DNA of 6,511 nt, taken from positions 1-6,511 of the forward strand of contig CAZCWX010000633.1 in the NCBI GenBank assembly GCA_964502465.1, given 5' to 3'. The DNA comes from CAZCWX01 sp964502465 (GTDB taxonomy: Bacteria; Desulfobacterota; Binatia; Bin18). Position 1 is the stretch's first letter, and every line of letters begins with the position of its first letter. Below, piece by piece: positions 5,552-6,511 of the stretch. A program made the translations under genes and the position numbers. A model generated the notes under the pieces. That model was not told where the DNA came from, made no database searches, and was given only the letters and a program-made list of their open reading frames with translations.

Positions 5552-5763
5552 GTTCCTACTGACTATGAATTGAACGCCGCGTGCCTAACAGCTGCGAAAT
5601 TTGTCACAGCGAATTATTTGTCCGACGGAAAACGCTCATGGCGCTCGGGGAGTTCGACGAGCGCTTTACCGTCGCCTGGCGCGAAGATAGTGATCTCTTT
5701 TTTTCCTTGTTGGAATTGCACGCCAAGCTCGTCTATGCGCCTGAGGTCGTCGTCGGTCACGTG
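5552..5763 (+). pseudogene. Family 2 glycosyltransferase, C-terminal part of the catalytic domain, frameshifted
   Basis: GT-A fold glycosyltransferases of this family build polysaccharides from nucleotide sugars. The first frame reads VPTDYELNAACLTAAKFVTA and the second, one base out, reads FVRRKTLMALGEFDERFTVA followed by WREDSDLFFSLLELHAKLVY and APEVVVGH. Together these give the family blocks FVTAN-x-FVRR, GGFDERF and WREDSDLFF. The frame break is near 5617-5619, in a TTT run where a fourth T would restore the reading. The N-terminal nucleotide-binding half is absent, and the family pattern ends at 5760, where the next gene's 3' end begins. No start codon or Shine-Dalgarno site belongs to it. 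It abuts the carbamoyltransferase fragment and probably comes from the same former polysaccharide cluster. Confidence 0.75.
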
Positions 5764-6113
5764 ATAATCGAGTCTTGCAGAAGATTTTCACTGGGCTCTT
5801 CATCTACCGTACATAATTCCACTTGATCGCCAACCTGGAGCTCTTGTAGCATTTGTGGAGACGCTTCGACTCGCACGCGTCCTACTTTCGTTTCTAAATC
5901 GAGAACGCCTTGGACTGGATCAATCCCAGTAACGGTAGCCGGAATCGCGGTCTTTTCCGATGGCGTAGTTACCGACGGTGGCTTTATGGCTTCAGGAGTC
6001 TGAGCGCAGGCGTTCTCTGACGGATCAGCCACCCGAAGCATGGGAGTAATCGCCACCACGCCGCTACCAGCGCTCAGGAAAGCGGCAAGAACCAACGAAG
6101 ATAGGCATCGCAT
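5757..6113 (-). CDS. Small exported protein of unknown function
   Basis: A 118-residue protein starts MRCLSSLVLAAFLSAGSGVV, a typical signal peptide with a hydrophobic core and likely cleavage around VVA (residues 19-21). A proline- and threonine-rich linker follows at about 38-58. The C-terminal ~60 residues (ATVTGIDPVQGVLDLETKVG, RVRVEASPQMLQELQVGDQV) alternate as short beta strands with G-x-V/I and D turns, like a small beta barrel or nucleic-acid/ligand-binding fold. I do not recognise a named family. GAAGGG lies 7 bases upstream of the ATG, which supports the start. The last two codons and the TGA (5757-5759) overlap the glycosyltransferase remnant, so the native C-terminus may have been replaced or extended. 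Periplasmic location is inferred from the signal peptide only. Confidence 0.7.
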   Translation of the reverse strand: MRCLSSLVLAAFLSAGSGVVAITPMLRVADPSENACAQTPEAIKPPSVTTPSEKTAIPATVTGIDPVQGVLDLETKVGRVRVEASPQMLQELQVGDQVELCTVDEEPSENLLQDSIIT

Positions 6114-6511
6114 AACTGCACCCTTCTTTCAGTAAAATCCTTCGCTTTAGTACAAGGCAATTTTTATACCGGCAGAAGATACAGCTGACATTTACTACCT
6201 TGCTCACCCTTGTTGACTATTCATTTAAGGCTTTTTTTCCTTCGTATTTTTCGTTGTTTTTGGTAGAGGCTGTTTGTCCTTCACCCTGGGACTTGTAGGA
6301 TTGAGCACGGGGCGAACGTGGCGAAGTGTCGTACTTTTCGGATCAGTGTTTCAGATTTGAGACGAAAATAGACTTCCTCATCTTCCCTTTTGCTTGCCGA
6401 ACCAGCACGTCCCTTGCCCCTTATAAGGCTACGAAATGAGGAATGCATGAAAGACATCTGAGCTTTAGAGCTCCTAAACCCGAGGGATAGCGTTGCTCGA
6501 TGATGCGTCTA
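6114..6511. other. Gene-free region at the right edge
   Basis: About 400 bp with no gene I can support. It should hold the promoter of the small exported protein, reading leftward, but no clear -35/-10 pair stands out. The minus strand has a modest open stretch from about 6424 down to 6217 that is interrupted by one TGA and has no Shine-Dalgarno site. Small symmetric elements are an 8-bp inverted repeat TTCCTCAT/ATGAGGAA (6374-6381 and 6436-6443) and GAGCT-TTAG-AGCTC at 6460-6473. Confidence 0.5.

Noticed and set aside
1..6511. CRISPR arrays, tRNA or rRNA genes, defence systems
   Set aside because: No regularly spaced repeats, no tRNA or rRNA signatures and no known defence motifs were seen on either strand.

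Overview
The window is bacterial accessory DNA with moderately high GC content. The type of genes (a signal-peptide MscS channel, an AI-2E permease, a CsbD-like stress protein, an exported small protein) and the clear Shine-Dalgarno sites fit a Gram-negative or environmental uncultured lineage. The genus cannot be named from this sequence. It holds a few intact genes and many decayed ones: two nested mobile elements, two remnants of surface-polysaccharide genes, and a damaged channel gene.

Left part (1-1760, minus strand): a two-gene unit, a MscS-type mechanosensitive channel followed 9 bp later by an AI-2E family permease that runs off the left edge. The channel reading is broken by an in-frame TGA and by a 2-bp shift in a (TA)6 tract, and its start codon is unclear. 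A strong hairpin plus U-tract lies only about 20 bp upstream of the channel's best ribosome binding site. Between 1862 and 1971 there is a short palindromic intergenic repeat with 6-bp inverted ends. A CsbD-family gene (2041-2244) follows upstream on the same strand.

Middle part (about 2700-5361): a Tn3-family transposon end nested with an IS110-family element. The divergent genes tnpA (only the N-terminal 177 codons) and tnpR (complete serine resolvase) flank a 106-bp spacer that should hold res. The transposon ends at a well-formed 38-bp terminal inverted repeat (5324-5361) that contains the tnpR stop codon. tnpA is cut by an IS110 element whose transposase carries two frameshifts and three stops. 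About 110 bp between the tnpA breakpoint and the IS110 start codon can fold and may be the remnant of the element's bridge RNA.

Right part (5362-6511): immediately outside the transposon end lies a C-terminal-region fragment of a NodU/CmcH-type carbamoyltransferase. It abuts a fragment of a family 2 glycosyltransferase, and both are frameshifted. A short exported protein of unknown function lies on the minus strand (5757-6113), with its 3' end overlapping the glycosyltransferase remnant. The last 400 bp hold no gene I can support.

I did not find a new defence or biosynthetic system. The most informative features are the nested transposon architecture, the possible bridge-RNA remnant, the attenuator-like hairpin and the dinucleotide-repeat frameshift in the channel gene.
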